Program-made: the position numbers and the translations under genes
The notes under the pieces: generated by a model
Database searches by the model: none
The model's input: only the letters and a program-made list of their open reading frames with translations
Told to the model about the DNA's origin: nothing
Part shown: piece by piece, positions 24,216-32,103 of the stretch
How positions within the stretch are numbered: the stretch's first letter is position 1
Layout of the letters: each line of letters begins with the position of its first letter
Assembly: GCF_018771565.1 (NCBI RefSeq)
Contig: NZ_CP076326.1
Location: forward strand, 558,001-622,000
Direction: 5' to 3'
DNA: 64,000 nucleotides
From: Thermoflexus hugenholtzii
GTDB lineage: Bacteria; Chloroflexota; Anaerolineae; Thermoflexales; Thermoflexaceae

Positions 24216-26183
24216 GTGGCGTCCTGTCATTTAGAGCTGATGGAGCGAATGGAGGATCTTCCCCGGCGTCCGGTGGTGCTGGTAGGGCCGCCGAACGTGG
24301 GCAAATCGGCGTTGTTCTTCCGGCTCACCGGCCGCTACGCCACCGTCTCCAACTACCCGGGCACCACGGTGGACCTGCTGATGGGGCGCCTCCCGGAGGG
24401 GGCCCCCTTGCTGGACACCCCGGGGATCCACAGCCTGTTCCCTCTCTCCGCTGAGGAGCAGGTGACGCAAGCGCTGATCCTGAGCGCCCAGCCTCAGGCG
24501 GTGATCCAGGTGGCGGACGCCCGGCATCTCCGCCAGGCTCTCCTGCTCACTCTCCAGCTGGCCGAGCTGGAGCTCCCCCTCGTCCTGGATCTGAACCTGA
24601 TGGACGAGGCGCAGGCAGAGGGCATCGAGATCGACCTGGAGGGGCTGGCGGCCCGCCTGGGGATCCCGGTGGCCGCCACGGTGGCGGTCTCCGGGCATGG
24701 GCTGGACCGCCTGCGCGCCCTCATCCCGGAGGCCCGCATCCCTCGGGTTCGTCCCACCTATGAGGCGCCCCTGGAGGAGGCCTTGCGACGACTGGAGGAG
24801 CGCCTGCCTCCGGCCCCCGGCCGCCGGTATCGGGCCATCGGGCTGTTGCTGGGGGATCCCTGGACCTGCCAGCAGGTCCCGGATGAGGGGCTCCGTCAGG
24901 AGGCGGCCGCCCTGCGGGGGGCCCTGGAGGCCCATTACGGACGGCCCCTGCTCTATGTCCTGACCCGGCAGCGCTACCAGTGGGCGGAGCGGTTGCTGGA
25001 CGGCCTGGTGCGCCGGACGCCTCGTGCGGCGGGCGTCCGTCAGGGGCTGCGGGAGCGGCTGGACGCACTGATGCTCCACCCTATCGGGGGCTGGCTGGTC
25101 ATCGCGGTCGCCCTCTGGCTCACGTATCAGATCGTCGGCGTGTTCGGCGCCCAGGTGCTGGTAGGGTTCCTGGAGGAGACGGTGTTCGGAGCCTGGATCC
25201 TTCCCGCGCTGACGGCGCTGGCCCAGCGATGGATCCCGTGGGGACTGGTTCGGGATTTCCTCCTCGGGCCCTACGGTCAGATCTCTATGGCGCTGACCTA
25301 CGGGCTGGCCATCGTGCTCCCCATCGTGGGGACGTTCTTCCTGATGTTCAGCCTGATGGAGGACTCTGGATATCTTCCCCGTCTGGCGGTGATGCTGAAC
25401 CGTCCCTTCAAAGCCCTGGGGCTGAACGGCCGGGCGGTCCTCCCCATGGTGCTGGGCCTGGGGTGCGTGACCATGGCCACGATGACCACGCGGGTGCTGC
25501 AGACCCGGCGGGAACGGGTGCTGGTCACCCTGTTGCTGGCCCTGGCCGTCCCTTGCTCGGCGCAGCTGGGAGTGATCTTCGGGATGATCGCCATGGCCGG
25601 CCCGGGAGCCCTGGGGATCTGGCTCGCCGTGGTGGCGACGGTGCTGGGCCTGGTGGGCGCCCTGGCCGCCCGGGTGCTCCCCGGGGAGCCCTCGGATTTC
25701 ATCCTGGAGCTGCCTCCGCTGCGGGCGCCCCGCCTTGAGAACCTGGCCCTCAAGACCCTGGCCCGAATCGAGTGGTATCTCAAGGAGGTGGTGCCCTTGT
25801 TTATGCTCAGCACGGCCATCCTCTTCGCGTTGGATCGCCTGGGCCTGCTTGGGGGGATCGAGCGGGCGATGGCGCCGCTGGTGACCGGATGGCTGGGGCT
25901 GCCGCCGCAGACCGCCGGGATGTTCCTCCTCGGCTTCCTGCGACGGGATTACGGCGCGGCAGGGCTGTTCGATCTCGCCCGGGAGGGCGCGCTGACGCCC
26001 CATCAGATCCTGGTGAGCCTGGTGGTGGTCACGCTGTTCGTCCCGTGCATCGCCACGGTGATGATGATGATCAAGGAGCACGGCTGGCGCACAGCGGCGG
26101 CCATCTCCGCCTTTGTCTTCCCCTTCGCCTTCCTGGTGGGCGGGGTGATCCATCACGCGTTGCGATGGCTGGGATGGGGGTGA
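24216..26183 (+). CDS. feoB: Ferrous iron transporter FeoB
   Basis: 655-residue FeoB. The N-terminal G domain has GPPNVGKS (G1), PGTTVD (G2), DTPG (G3) and NLMD (G4, the usual NxxD). The membrane part carries two Gate domains, with the Cys-containing segments LGLGCVTMAT and AVPCSAQLG lining the pore. It imports Fe2+ across the inner membrane. It is shorter than E. coli FeoB (773), mainly at the C-terminus. The start is a GTG at 24216 after AAAAGGA; ATGs at 24240 and 24249 are alternatives. Confidence 0.94.
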   Translation: MASCHLELMERMEDLPRRPVVLVGPPNVGKSALFFRLTGRYATVSNYPGTTVDLLMGRLPEGAPLLDTPGIHSLFPLSAEEQVTQALILSAQPQAVIQVADARHLRQALLLTLQLAELELPLVLDLNLMDEAQAEGIEIDLEGLAARLGIPVAATVAVSGHGLDRLRALIPEARIPRVRPTYEAPLEEALRRLEERLPPAPGRRYRAIGLLLGDPWTCQQVPDEGLRQEAAALRGALEAHYGRPLLYVLTRQRYQWAERLLDGLVRRTPRAAGVRQGLRERLDALMLHPIGGWLVIAVALWLTYQIVGVFGAQVLVGFLEETVFGAWILPALTALAQRWIPWGLVRDFLLGPYGQISMALTYGLAIVLPIVGTFFLMFSLMEDSGYLPRLAVMLNRPFKALGLNGRAVLPMVLGLGCVTMATMTTRVLQTRRERVLVTLLLALAVPCSAQLGVIFGMIAMAGPGALGIWLAVVATVLGLVGALAARVLPGEPSDFILELPPLRAPRLENLALKTLARIEWYLKEVVPLFMLSTAILFALDRLGLLGGIERAMAPLVTGWLGLPPQTAGMFLLGFLRRDYGAAGLFDLAREGALTPHQILVSLVVVTLFVPCIATVMMMIKEHGWRTAAAISAFVFPFAFLVGGVIHHALRWLGWG

Positions 26184-26187
26184 ACGG

Positions 26188-26607
26188 ATGCGGACGCGCT
26201 GTCCGATGTGCGGTCACGTCTTCGATCCGGCCGAGCTGCAGTGCCACACCGCGTGTCCAATCGGCGCGCGATGCGCCCTGACGTGTTGCCCCCAGTGCGG
26301 CTACCAGATGCCGGACCTGGAGCGCTCGGTCGGCGCGCGGTGGCTGCGGGGGCTGCTGGGCCGGCTCCGCCCGTCCGGGCCGGTCTCCGTCCCCACGCTG
26401 GCCGACCTCCCGCCCGGCCGCTCCGCCGTGGTGACGGACGTGGAGGAGATCCAGGGGGAACGGCTGGCCCGGCTGGCCCAGATGGGCTTGCTCCCCGGCG
26501 CGGAAGTCCGGGTTCTCCGGAGGCGCCCCGCGCTGATCGTGGAGGTGGACGGCATGACCCTGGCCCTGGATCCCGCCGTGGCCGCGCGCATCCGGGTGGC
26601 CCCCTGA
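26188..26607 (+). CDS. feoA: FeoA-domain protein with Cys-rich N-terminus
   Basis: 139 residues. The C-terminal 75 form an SH3-like FeoA domain (LADLPPGRSAVVTDV, LGLLPGAEVRVLRR pattern). The N-terminal 50 hold CPMCGHVF, CHTACPIGARCALTCC and PQCGYQMP, about nine Cys that could bind zinc or an Fe-S cluster. It begins four bases after FeoB. Canonical FeoA lacks the Cys-rich part, which recalls FeoC-type Fe-S modules, so this may be a FeoA-FeoC-like fusion. Confidence 0.85.
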   Translation: MRTRCPMCGHVFDPAELQCHTACPIGARCALTCCPQCGYQMPDLERSVGARWLRGLLGRLRPSGPVSVPTLADLPPGRSAVVTDVEEIQGERLARLAQMGLLPGAEVRVLRRRPALIVEVDGMTLALDPAVAARIRVAP

Positions 26608-26613
26608 CGGCCC

Positions 26614-29061
26614 TTAGGGTCCGGGGACCGTCCTGGGGGAGGGGAAGGGCTGGATCCGCCAGTCGGCGCAGGTGTCCGTGTCTCGCCCCGCCGGGTAGCG
26701 CTCGAGGCTCTGCCCCCGAGGCGGAGCCGGGCAGCGGGGCGCGCTCCCCCATTCCACCCGGTCCACCTCTCCCTCCGGCCCCAGCAGGACCACCTCATCC
26801 TGCGTGTTGTTGAGGTTCCAGGTTCCCCGTCCCCAGGTCGAATCGGGAAGGAGATCCGGGACCTCGGGATCGGTCCCAGCCAGCTCGAAGTCCGGCGGGA
26901 TCCCGTAACGCATGCGGAAGGCCTGGGCGGAGACGGCGATGATCCGGACCTGGCCGGGGGCGATGGTGGCGCCGGGCGGAAAGCGATACATCCCCTCATA
27001 GTCCCCCGGCGTCGCCGCGTCGCCGATGCGATGCAGCGAGAGATCCAGGGGCTCGCCGCCGGGGTTGTAGATCTCCACCCACTCTTCGTTGGGGTCGATC
27101 CCGAAGGCGTTGACCAGCACCTCGCTGATCAACAGATGCGGCGGGCGGTGATCCCGAAAGACCAGGGGCAGGTAGATCTTCGGCCGGGCGAGCTCCCAGT
27201 CGAACCGGAACAGCTCCGCCAGGGCATGGAACCCTTCCTCCGACCGGAAGATCAGCATCAGCTCCCGGTTCAGCTTGTGGGAGGTCTCCGTCCCGTTGGC
27301 CGAACCCAGGATCACGTAGGGCTCTTCCCCTCGACGGAGGAGGAACATCTTGTTGTGCAGGCCGCCCCCGCCGGGGTTGCCCAGACGCACCTGGAGGGTG
27401 GCGGAGAGGGTCGGGCTCGTCGCTCGGAGGGCTTCCAGATAGGCGGCGGTGGCGCTGTTCCCCCGTGGGGCGTTCGGATCATCGTAAAAGCGATCCAGCA
27501 TGATCTGCACCGATGCCCCGCGCCCGGCGGCCTCGATGAGGGTGGCCAGGATCAGGTTGGGGGAGATCACCGGGGCGATGCCGGGATCCGCCGCGCTGGG
27601 CCCCCACCAGGGCGGCAGGGCCAGCTGCTGAACCCGGAGGACGTCCCCCGCGCCGGCCGAACGCAGCGGACGCCACATCGGGTTCTCGAAATCCAGGATG
27701 CCCTCCGGTCCGACGATGAGGGCGACCTCGGTGGCGGTGATCGGGATCGGCTCCCGGAAACGGACCGGGTAAGCGGTCCCGCCCAGGGAGAGGGGCGGGG
27801 TGTAGGTGAGGGGAGGATCTTCCATCAGGGGGACGACGTCCCGGAAGACGGGGTCCGTGTCGAAGCGGAAGAGATCGGTCAGGAAGCCTGCCATCTCGGC
27901 GGACTCGAAGGCCACCAGGACGCCGCGCTGGCCCAGCGTGCCATCGTCCTTCGGATCATCGGGCATCGCCCGGGGGCTCAGGTTCTCCGTCCCGATCAGC
28001 ACCCGCCGGTCGTCTGCCACCAGGAATTTGGCGTGGGCGTAGGCGTAGCGGCGCAGGGCCGGCGGGCTGGCCGCGGGCATGTTGCGCATGATCAGACACT
28101 GGCCACCGGCCTCCCGCAAGAGCCGGCAGGCGTAGCGGGCGTCGTCCGTGAGGCCGCCCGGAGGCGTGCCGTCCAGCAGCAGGGTGACCGAGACCCCGCG
28201 GCGGGCGGCGGCGGCGAGGCGCTCCGCCAACCGGGGATGCTCGAACGTGAAGAGCTCCCCCCGGATGGAATGTTGCGCCGCATCGATCCAGGCCGAGACC
28301 GCCTCGAAGGCGTGATCCGGGGCGATGATCAGGGTCATCGGGAAGGTCCCGCTCAGGCGGAACGGGGTCCCGAAGCGCTCCGGGGCCCAGCCCGGGAACC
28401 GCATGCGGCGCCCGGTCCACGGATCCTCCCGATCGCTGGCCCAGTCGGAGGCGGTGTCGGTATCCAGGGGAAGTCCTGTGGCCGGATCCGTCCGTCGGAC
28501 CAGGAGACGCCCTTCGGTGCGGGTGCCCGGGACGCCGTAAACCTGGAGGAGGCGCCCCTGCCAGCCCAGGGTCTCCGTGTAACCCTCTCCATACAGCACC
28601 GCGTCCACCAGGGTGCCGGCGGCGTCGCGGAGGACTACCTCATCGCCGGCGTTGGCGAAGCCCGGCCACGTCCCGCTGATCGGCCGCACCCCATCCAGCC
28701 CGTCCGGGAAGACCGCGGCGTCCGGAGGACGGCCGAAGGCGAGGGTGAACGAGAGGGCGTGGTGGGCGATCCAGAGGGAGGCGGGCGGGGTGATGAGGAA
28801 GCCCGCGGGGAAGCGCACCCCACCGGTCCCCGTGATGCGATCCCGCAGCGTCCACCCGCTGAGATCGATGGGTTCCGTCCCGAGGACGGTGAGCTGCACC
28901 GCTTCGTCGGGCTCGCCGGAGAAAACGCCGTCCGGATGGACGGCGGTGATCCACACCGGAGGTCGGCCGGCCTGGAAGGCGCGGGGCGGGACGAGGAAGG
29001 CGATGAGGGCGCCGGTCAGGCCCAGCAGCAGAGAGAGGATCAGGCGGCGGACGCGGTGCAT
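26614..29061 (-). CDS. Secreted LTD-PLD-PLD-LTD protein (phospholipase D-like)
   Basis: 815-residue exported protein with an N-terminal hydrophobic segment (LILSLLLGLTGALIAFLV). A first lamin-tail domain is at about residues 35-160 (VQLTVLGTEPIDLSGWTLRD). Two phospholipase D half-sites follow: AHAKFLVADDRRVLIGTENL and LHNKMFLLRRGEEPYVILGS (HxKx4D and its variant). A second lamin-tail domain is at the C-terminus (EWVEIYNPGGEPLDLS). PLD pairs hydrolyse phosphodiesters of lipids or nucleic acid; lamin-tail domains are common on exported nucleases. Start chosen at 29061 for GAGGA and the signal. Confidence 0.87.
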   Translation of the reverse strand: MHRVRRLILSLLLGLTGALIAFLVPPRAFQAGRPPVWITAVHPDGVFSGEPDEAVQLTVLGTEPIDLSGWTLRDRITGTGGVRFPAGFLITPPASLWIAHHALSFTLAFGRPPDAAVFPDGLDGVRPISGTWPGFANAGDEVVLRDAAGTLVDAVLYGEGYTETLGWQGRLLQVYGVPGTRTEGRLLVRRTDPATGLPLDTDTASDWASDREDPWTGRRMRFPGWAPERFGTPFRLSGTFPMTLIIAPDHAFEAVSAWIDAAQHSIRGELFTFEHPRLAERLAAAARRGVSVTLLLDGTPPGGLTDDARYACRLLREAGGQCLIMRNMPAASPPALRRYAYAHAKFLVADDRRVLIGTENLSPRAMPDDPKDDGTLGQRGVLVAFESAEMAGFLTDLFRFDTDPVFRDVVPLMEDPPLTYTPPLSLGGTAYPVRFREPIPITATEVALIVGPEGILDFENPMWRPLRSAGAGDVLRVQQLALPPWWGPSAADPGIAPVISPNLILATLIEAAGRGASVQIMLDRFYDDPNAPRGNSATAAYLEALRATSPTLSATLQVRLGNPGGGGLHNKMFLLRRGEEPYVILGSANGTETSHKLNRELMLIFRSEEGFHALAELFRFDWELARPKIYLPLVFRDHRPPHLLISEVLVNAFGIDPNEEWVEIYNPGGEPLDLSLHRIGDAATPGDYEGMYRFPPGATIAPGQVRIIAVSAQAFRMRYGIPPDFELAGTDPEVPDLLPDSTWGRGTWNLNNTQDEVVLLGPEGEVDRVEWGSAPRCPAPPRGQSLERYPAGRDTDTCADWRIQPFPSPRTVPGP

Positions 29062-29216
29062 CCCCGGGTTCCTCTTTCCGGATGAGTGTCTGCTCTGTAA
29101 AGATGATAGACACTTGCCCCGGAGAAACCGTTTCCGACCGGGGGTGCCGCATCCGCCGGCTCCCGGGCTCCGTCTTTCATTAGATGAAGGTTCGCGGTGG
29201 GCCCTCCGATCGCGGG

Positions 29217-29753
29217 TCACGGGCTGAGATCGGGTGGGGCGGGGCGAGCGGTCAGGGCTTCGGGGGCGAGGACCTCGGGCAGGTCGTCGAGGGAACGGGT
29301 CATCCGGACCCATTTCCCCCAGCGGCCGTTCTCCTGGAAGCCGAGGTTCCGGTAGAGGGCCCGGGCCCGCTCGTTGCGCTCCCCCACCCAGAGCTCGCAC
29401 TCCCGACAGCCCCGGGCGCGCAGGTAGGCCATCCCCCGCAGCAGCAGCGCGCGCCCCAGCCCCATGCCCTGATACTCGGGGTCCACCACCAGCTCATGGA
29501 TCGCCCCCACCGTCCCGTGGTCCCAGTGGGAGTCGGTGGCGATGAAGCCGACCGGGCGCGGGCCATCGTAGGCGATGAAGGAGCCCGTGGGATCGCGGTG
29601 GCGGAGCCATTTCAGGTAGGCCTTCACTTCTGCGCGATGGCGGTAGAAGTAGTCCCCCAGCGGCTGATAGGCGCGGAAGTAGAGATCGATCAGATCCGCG
29701 GAGCCGGATAGGGGCTCCTGGACGATGCGGATGGCTTCGATGGAGCGCGGCAA
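29217..29753 (-). CDS. GNAT-family N-acetyltransferase
   Basis: 178-residue GNAT protein. The acetyl-CoA site is VDPEYQGMGLGRALLLRGMA (Q/RxxGxG/A pattern), with LYRNLGFQENGRW at the end of the domain. The start is a TTG at 29753, with a full-length AAGGAGGTGATC site upstream and no alternative ATG. The acceptor substrate is unknown. Confidence 0.85.
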   Translation of the reverse strand: MPRSIEAIRIVQEPLSGSADLIDLYFRAYQPLGDYFYRHRAEVKAYLKWLRHRDPTGSFIAYDGPRPVGFIATDSHWDHGTVGAIHELVVDPEYQGMGLGRALLLRGMAYLRARGCRECELWVGERNERARALYRNLGFQENGRWGKWVRMTRSLDDLPEVLAPEALTARPAPPDLSP

Positions 29754-29846
29754 AGAAGATCACCTCCTTCCAGGGCGCGTTTCATCCCGCGGCGATGTCC
29801 GCCCGGTCCCGATTGGAGCCTGGAGGTTCTGTGGCCACAGGAGGCC

Positions 29847-29872
29847 TGGGGCAACTGCGCGCAGTTGTCCCA
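29847..29872. repeat. CAACTGC-family palindrome
   Basis: TGGGGCAACTGC and GCAGTTGTCCCA with a two-base centre and one wobble pair, in the 257-base gap between the GNAT and RelE-like genes. No gene is seen in that gap. Shares its core with the palindromes at 13889 and 38771. Confidence 0.6.
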
Positions 29873-30010
29873 AAGCGCTCGCGGACGGAGAACCGGAGGC
29901 AGAGGCTCTGATCCACCGGTCCGGCCGGGGAAACCCGGGCGTTGGGCTTCGGGAAGGGCCTGCCGATCCTCCTGCGTTACCGGACGGATGCCGTTCCGGC
30001 ATGGCGGCTC

Positions 30011-30256
30011 TCAACGATAGGCATCGTTCCGCTTGCGGATGTCCTCAACCCAAAGCGTATGCTCGTCCCAGGTCAGGTAGATCCGATACTCGCCTGCCCG
30101 ATAAGACAATAATTCTCCCCGATCATGGCGGATCTTCGTCAGCAGGGGGCGCTGGGCTCGCTCCAGCTGACGGATCCGCCGCATGACCTGCTCCCGATGC
30201 TTGGGATGCAGCTCTTCCAGCGCGCGCTGGGCTCGCTCTGTGATCCGAAGCACCAT
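30011..30256 (-). CDS. RelE/ParE-family toxin, solitary
   Basis: 81-residue protein with the RelE/ParE fold pattern: RITERAQRALEELHP helix, RPLLTKIRHDRGELLSYRAG strands, EYRIYLTWDE, then a basic tail (IRKRNDAYR). RelE members cleave mRNA on the ribosome; ParE members act on gyrase; the sequence does not tell which. No antitoxin gene is adjacent on either side. Start taken at ATG 30256, six bases after GAGG. Confidence 0.75.
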   Translation of the reverse strand: MVLRITERAQRALEELHPKHREQVMRRIRQLERAQRPLLTKIRHDRGELLSYRAGEYRIYLTWDEHTLWVEDIRKRNDAYR

Positions 30257-30404
30257 TTGAACCTCACCACCCTCTCCCGTCATCCATCGCCCGTTTTCTA
30301 ACCTTATTTTACATCGGCCGGTTCCCCTCCGGCGAATTGGAGGCCCGGATCCCGGGAGAAGGAGTCTCGGACCAGGAGATCGGTTTCTAAGCGTTTTGAG
30401 GATT

Positions 30405-31226
30405 TCAGGTCCCAGGACTCAATTTTTCTGAGATCTGTTCCAGCTGGGCCCGGCAGGTTTCGATGAGCTGGGTGATCCGAACGGGGTCGCGGGGGGTCCT
30501 CCAGAGCGCCTGCTGGAGGGCGTCCAGCGTGCGGGTGAGGTCGCTCCAGGCCTGGAGGAGGGGATCCGGGCTGGGGGGTGGGGCGGGACGGGGGGCTGGG
30601 AAGATGGGGAGGGGTTGGGGGGCGGGGCCGAGGCCCAGGGCGCCGCGGACCTGATCCAGGATCTCCTGGAAGACCGTTTCGTCCTGGACGAAGTTGCGGG
30701 TGGCGTCGATGATCAGGAAGGGACCGGGGTAGGCGGCGAAGAAGGACTCGTAAGCGAGGCGCAGGCGCTCGATGTAGCCGCGGTCCATCCCGCGCTCGTA
30801 GGGGCGATCCCGCAGGGCGATGCGGGCCATCAGCGTGTCGGTATCCGCCCGAAGATAGAGGACCAGGGTGGGCGTGGGGATCTTCTCCGCCAGGGCCTGG
30901 TGGAGCTGCTCGTAAAGGGCCAGCTCGTCCCCGGTCAGGTTCAGGCGCGCGAACAGGCGGTCCTTGGCGAACATGTAATCGCTGACCACCGGCCCGTGCT
31001 CCAGGTGGGCGGCGAGCTCCTGATGCTGCCGGTAGCGGCTGAGCAGGAAGAAGATCTGGGTGGGGAAGGCATAGCGGGCGCGGTCCTGATAGAAGTGGGG
31101 GAGGAACGGGTTCTCCTCGAACCGCTCCAGGAAGGGACGGGCCTGCAGGGCAGGGGCCAGCATGCGGGCCAGGGTGGTCTTGCCGACGCCGATCACGCCT
31201 TCGATGGCCAGAAACCAGTGGGGCAT
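30405..31226 (-). CDS. Deoxynucleoside kinase with C-terminal extension
   Basis: 273 residues. The first 205 form a deoxynucleoside kinase of the Dgk/Dck type: P-loop IEGVIGVGKTTLARML, ENPFLPHFYQD, the ERS-like SDYMFAKDRLFA, and the lid RDRPYERGMDR. It salvages deoxynucleosides to 5'-monophosphates. The last 65 residues are a Pro-rich linker plus a helical segment (WSDLTRTLDALQQALWR), absent from Bacillus homologues, which are near 210-220. It could mediate oligomerisation. Confidence 0.87.
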   Translation of the reverse strand: MPHWFLAIEGVIGVGKTTLARMLAPALQARPFLERFEENPFLPHFYQDRARYAFPTQIFFLLSRYRQHQELAAHLEHGPVVSDYMFAKDRLFARLNLTGDELALYEQLHQALAEKIPTPTLVLYLRADTDTLMARIALRDRPYERGMDRGYIERLRLAYESFFAAYPGPFLIIDATRNFVQDETVFQEILDQVRGALGLGPAPQPLPIFPAPRPAPPPSPDPLLQAWSDLTRTLDALQQALWRTPRDPVRITQLIETCRAQLEQISEKLSPGT

Positions 31227-31253
31227 AAACGCCTCCGGCCCCCGGGATGATCG

Positions 31254-32054
31254 CTAACTCGAGAGGAATCCACCATCCACGGCGAGGACCGCTCCGTTGA
31301 CATAGCTGGCCAGATCGCTGGCCAGAAAAAGGGCGGCCCGGGCCACCTCATCCGGATCCCCGAACCGGCCCATGGGAAGCCGGGCGTTGAAGTGGAAGGC
31401 GAGGATCATCCGCCGGATGTTCAGCCTTCGGAGGGTCTCCCGCTGGAGCCGGCGCACGCCTTCTGTTCGGATCCCCCCAGGGATCAGGACGTTGGCCCGG
31501 ATCCCCCGGCGGCCGAACTCTCTGGCGATGGCGCGCGTCAGGGCCACCACGCCCAGTTTGGCGGCGTCGTAGTGAACGAGCCCCTCCGCAAAGGGCAGGA
31601 AGGCCTCCACCGAGCTGATGTTCACGATAGCACCCCCTCGTCCCCGGGGTAAAGCGCGGATGAACGCCTGGCACATCCAGAAGACGGCGTCCAGGTTCAC
31701 CGCCATGGCCCCGTCATAGAAGGCTTCATCGATCTCCTCGAAAGGCCGGAACGTGTAAACCCCTGCGTTGTTCACCAGGATCTCCACCGAGTGGCCTTTG
31801 AGCCGCGCCCACAGGGCCTCGATCTCCTCCTTGCGGGAGAGATCCGCTCGATGGATGTGGACCTCCACCCGGCTCTCCCGGAGCGTTTCGCGAAGGCGTC
31901 GAAGGCCCTCTTCGTCCCGATCCACGAGCTCCAGGTTCGCCCCGGCCTCCGCGAACCGGAGGGCGATGGCCCTCCCGATCCCGGACGCCGCCCCGGTGAT
32001 GAGCGCTCTCTTCCCTTTCAGGGAGAGAAGGTCCGGAAGCGCGGGATCCGCCAT
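31254..32054 (-). CDS. Short-chain dehydrogenase/reductase
   Basis: 266-residue classical SDR: TGAASGIG cofactor loop, VDRDE after strand 2 (NAD preferred), NNAG, NISSVEAF and the catalytic HYDAAKLG. The C-terminal PMGRFGDPDEVARAALFLAS matches FabG-like/glucose dehydrogenase-like members. The start at 32054 follows GGAGGG. It is 49 bases after the following NACHT-like gene on the same strand. Substrate unknown. Confidence 0.86.
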   Translation of the reverse strand: MADPALPDLLSLKGKRALITGAASGIGRAIALRFAEAGANLELVDRDEEGLRRLRETLRESRVEVHIHRADLSRKEEIEALWARLKGHSVEILVNNAGVYTFRPFEEIDEAFYDGAMAVNLDAVFWMCQAFIRALPRGRGGAIVNISSVEAFLPFAEGLVHYDAAKLGVVALTRAIAREFGRRGIRANVLIPGGIRTEGVRRLQRETLRRLNIRRMILAFHFNARLPMGRFGDPDEVARAALFLASDLASYVNGAVLAVDGGFLSS

Positions 32055-32103
32055 AGACGGTTCCCTCCTTCGAGGAGATCTCGCCGTGTTCGGGTTCAAG
32101 GGG

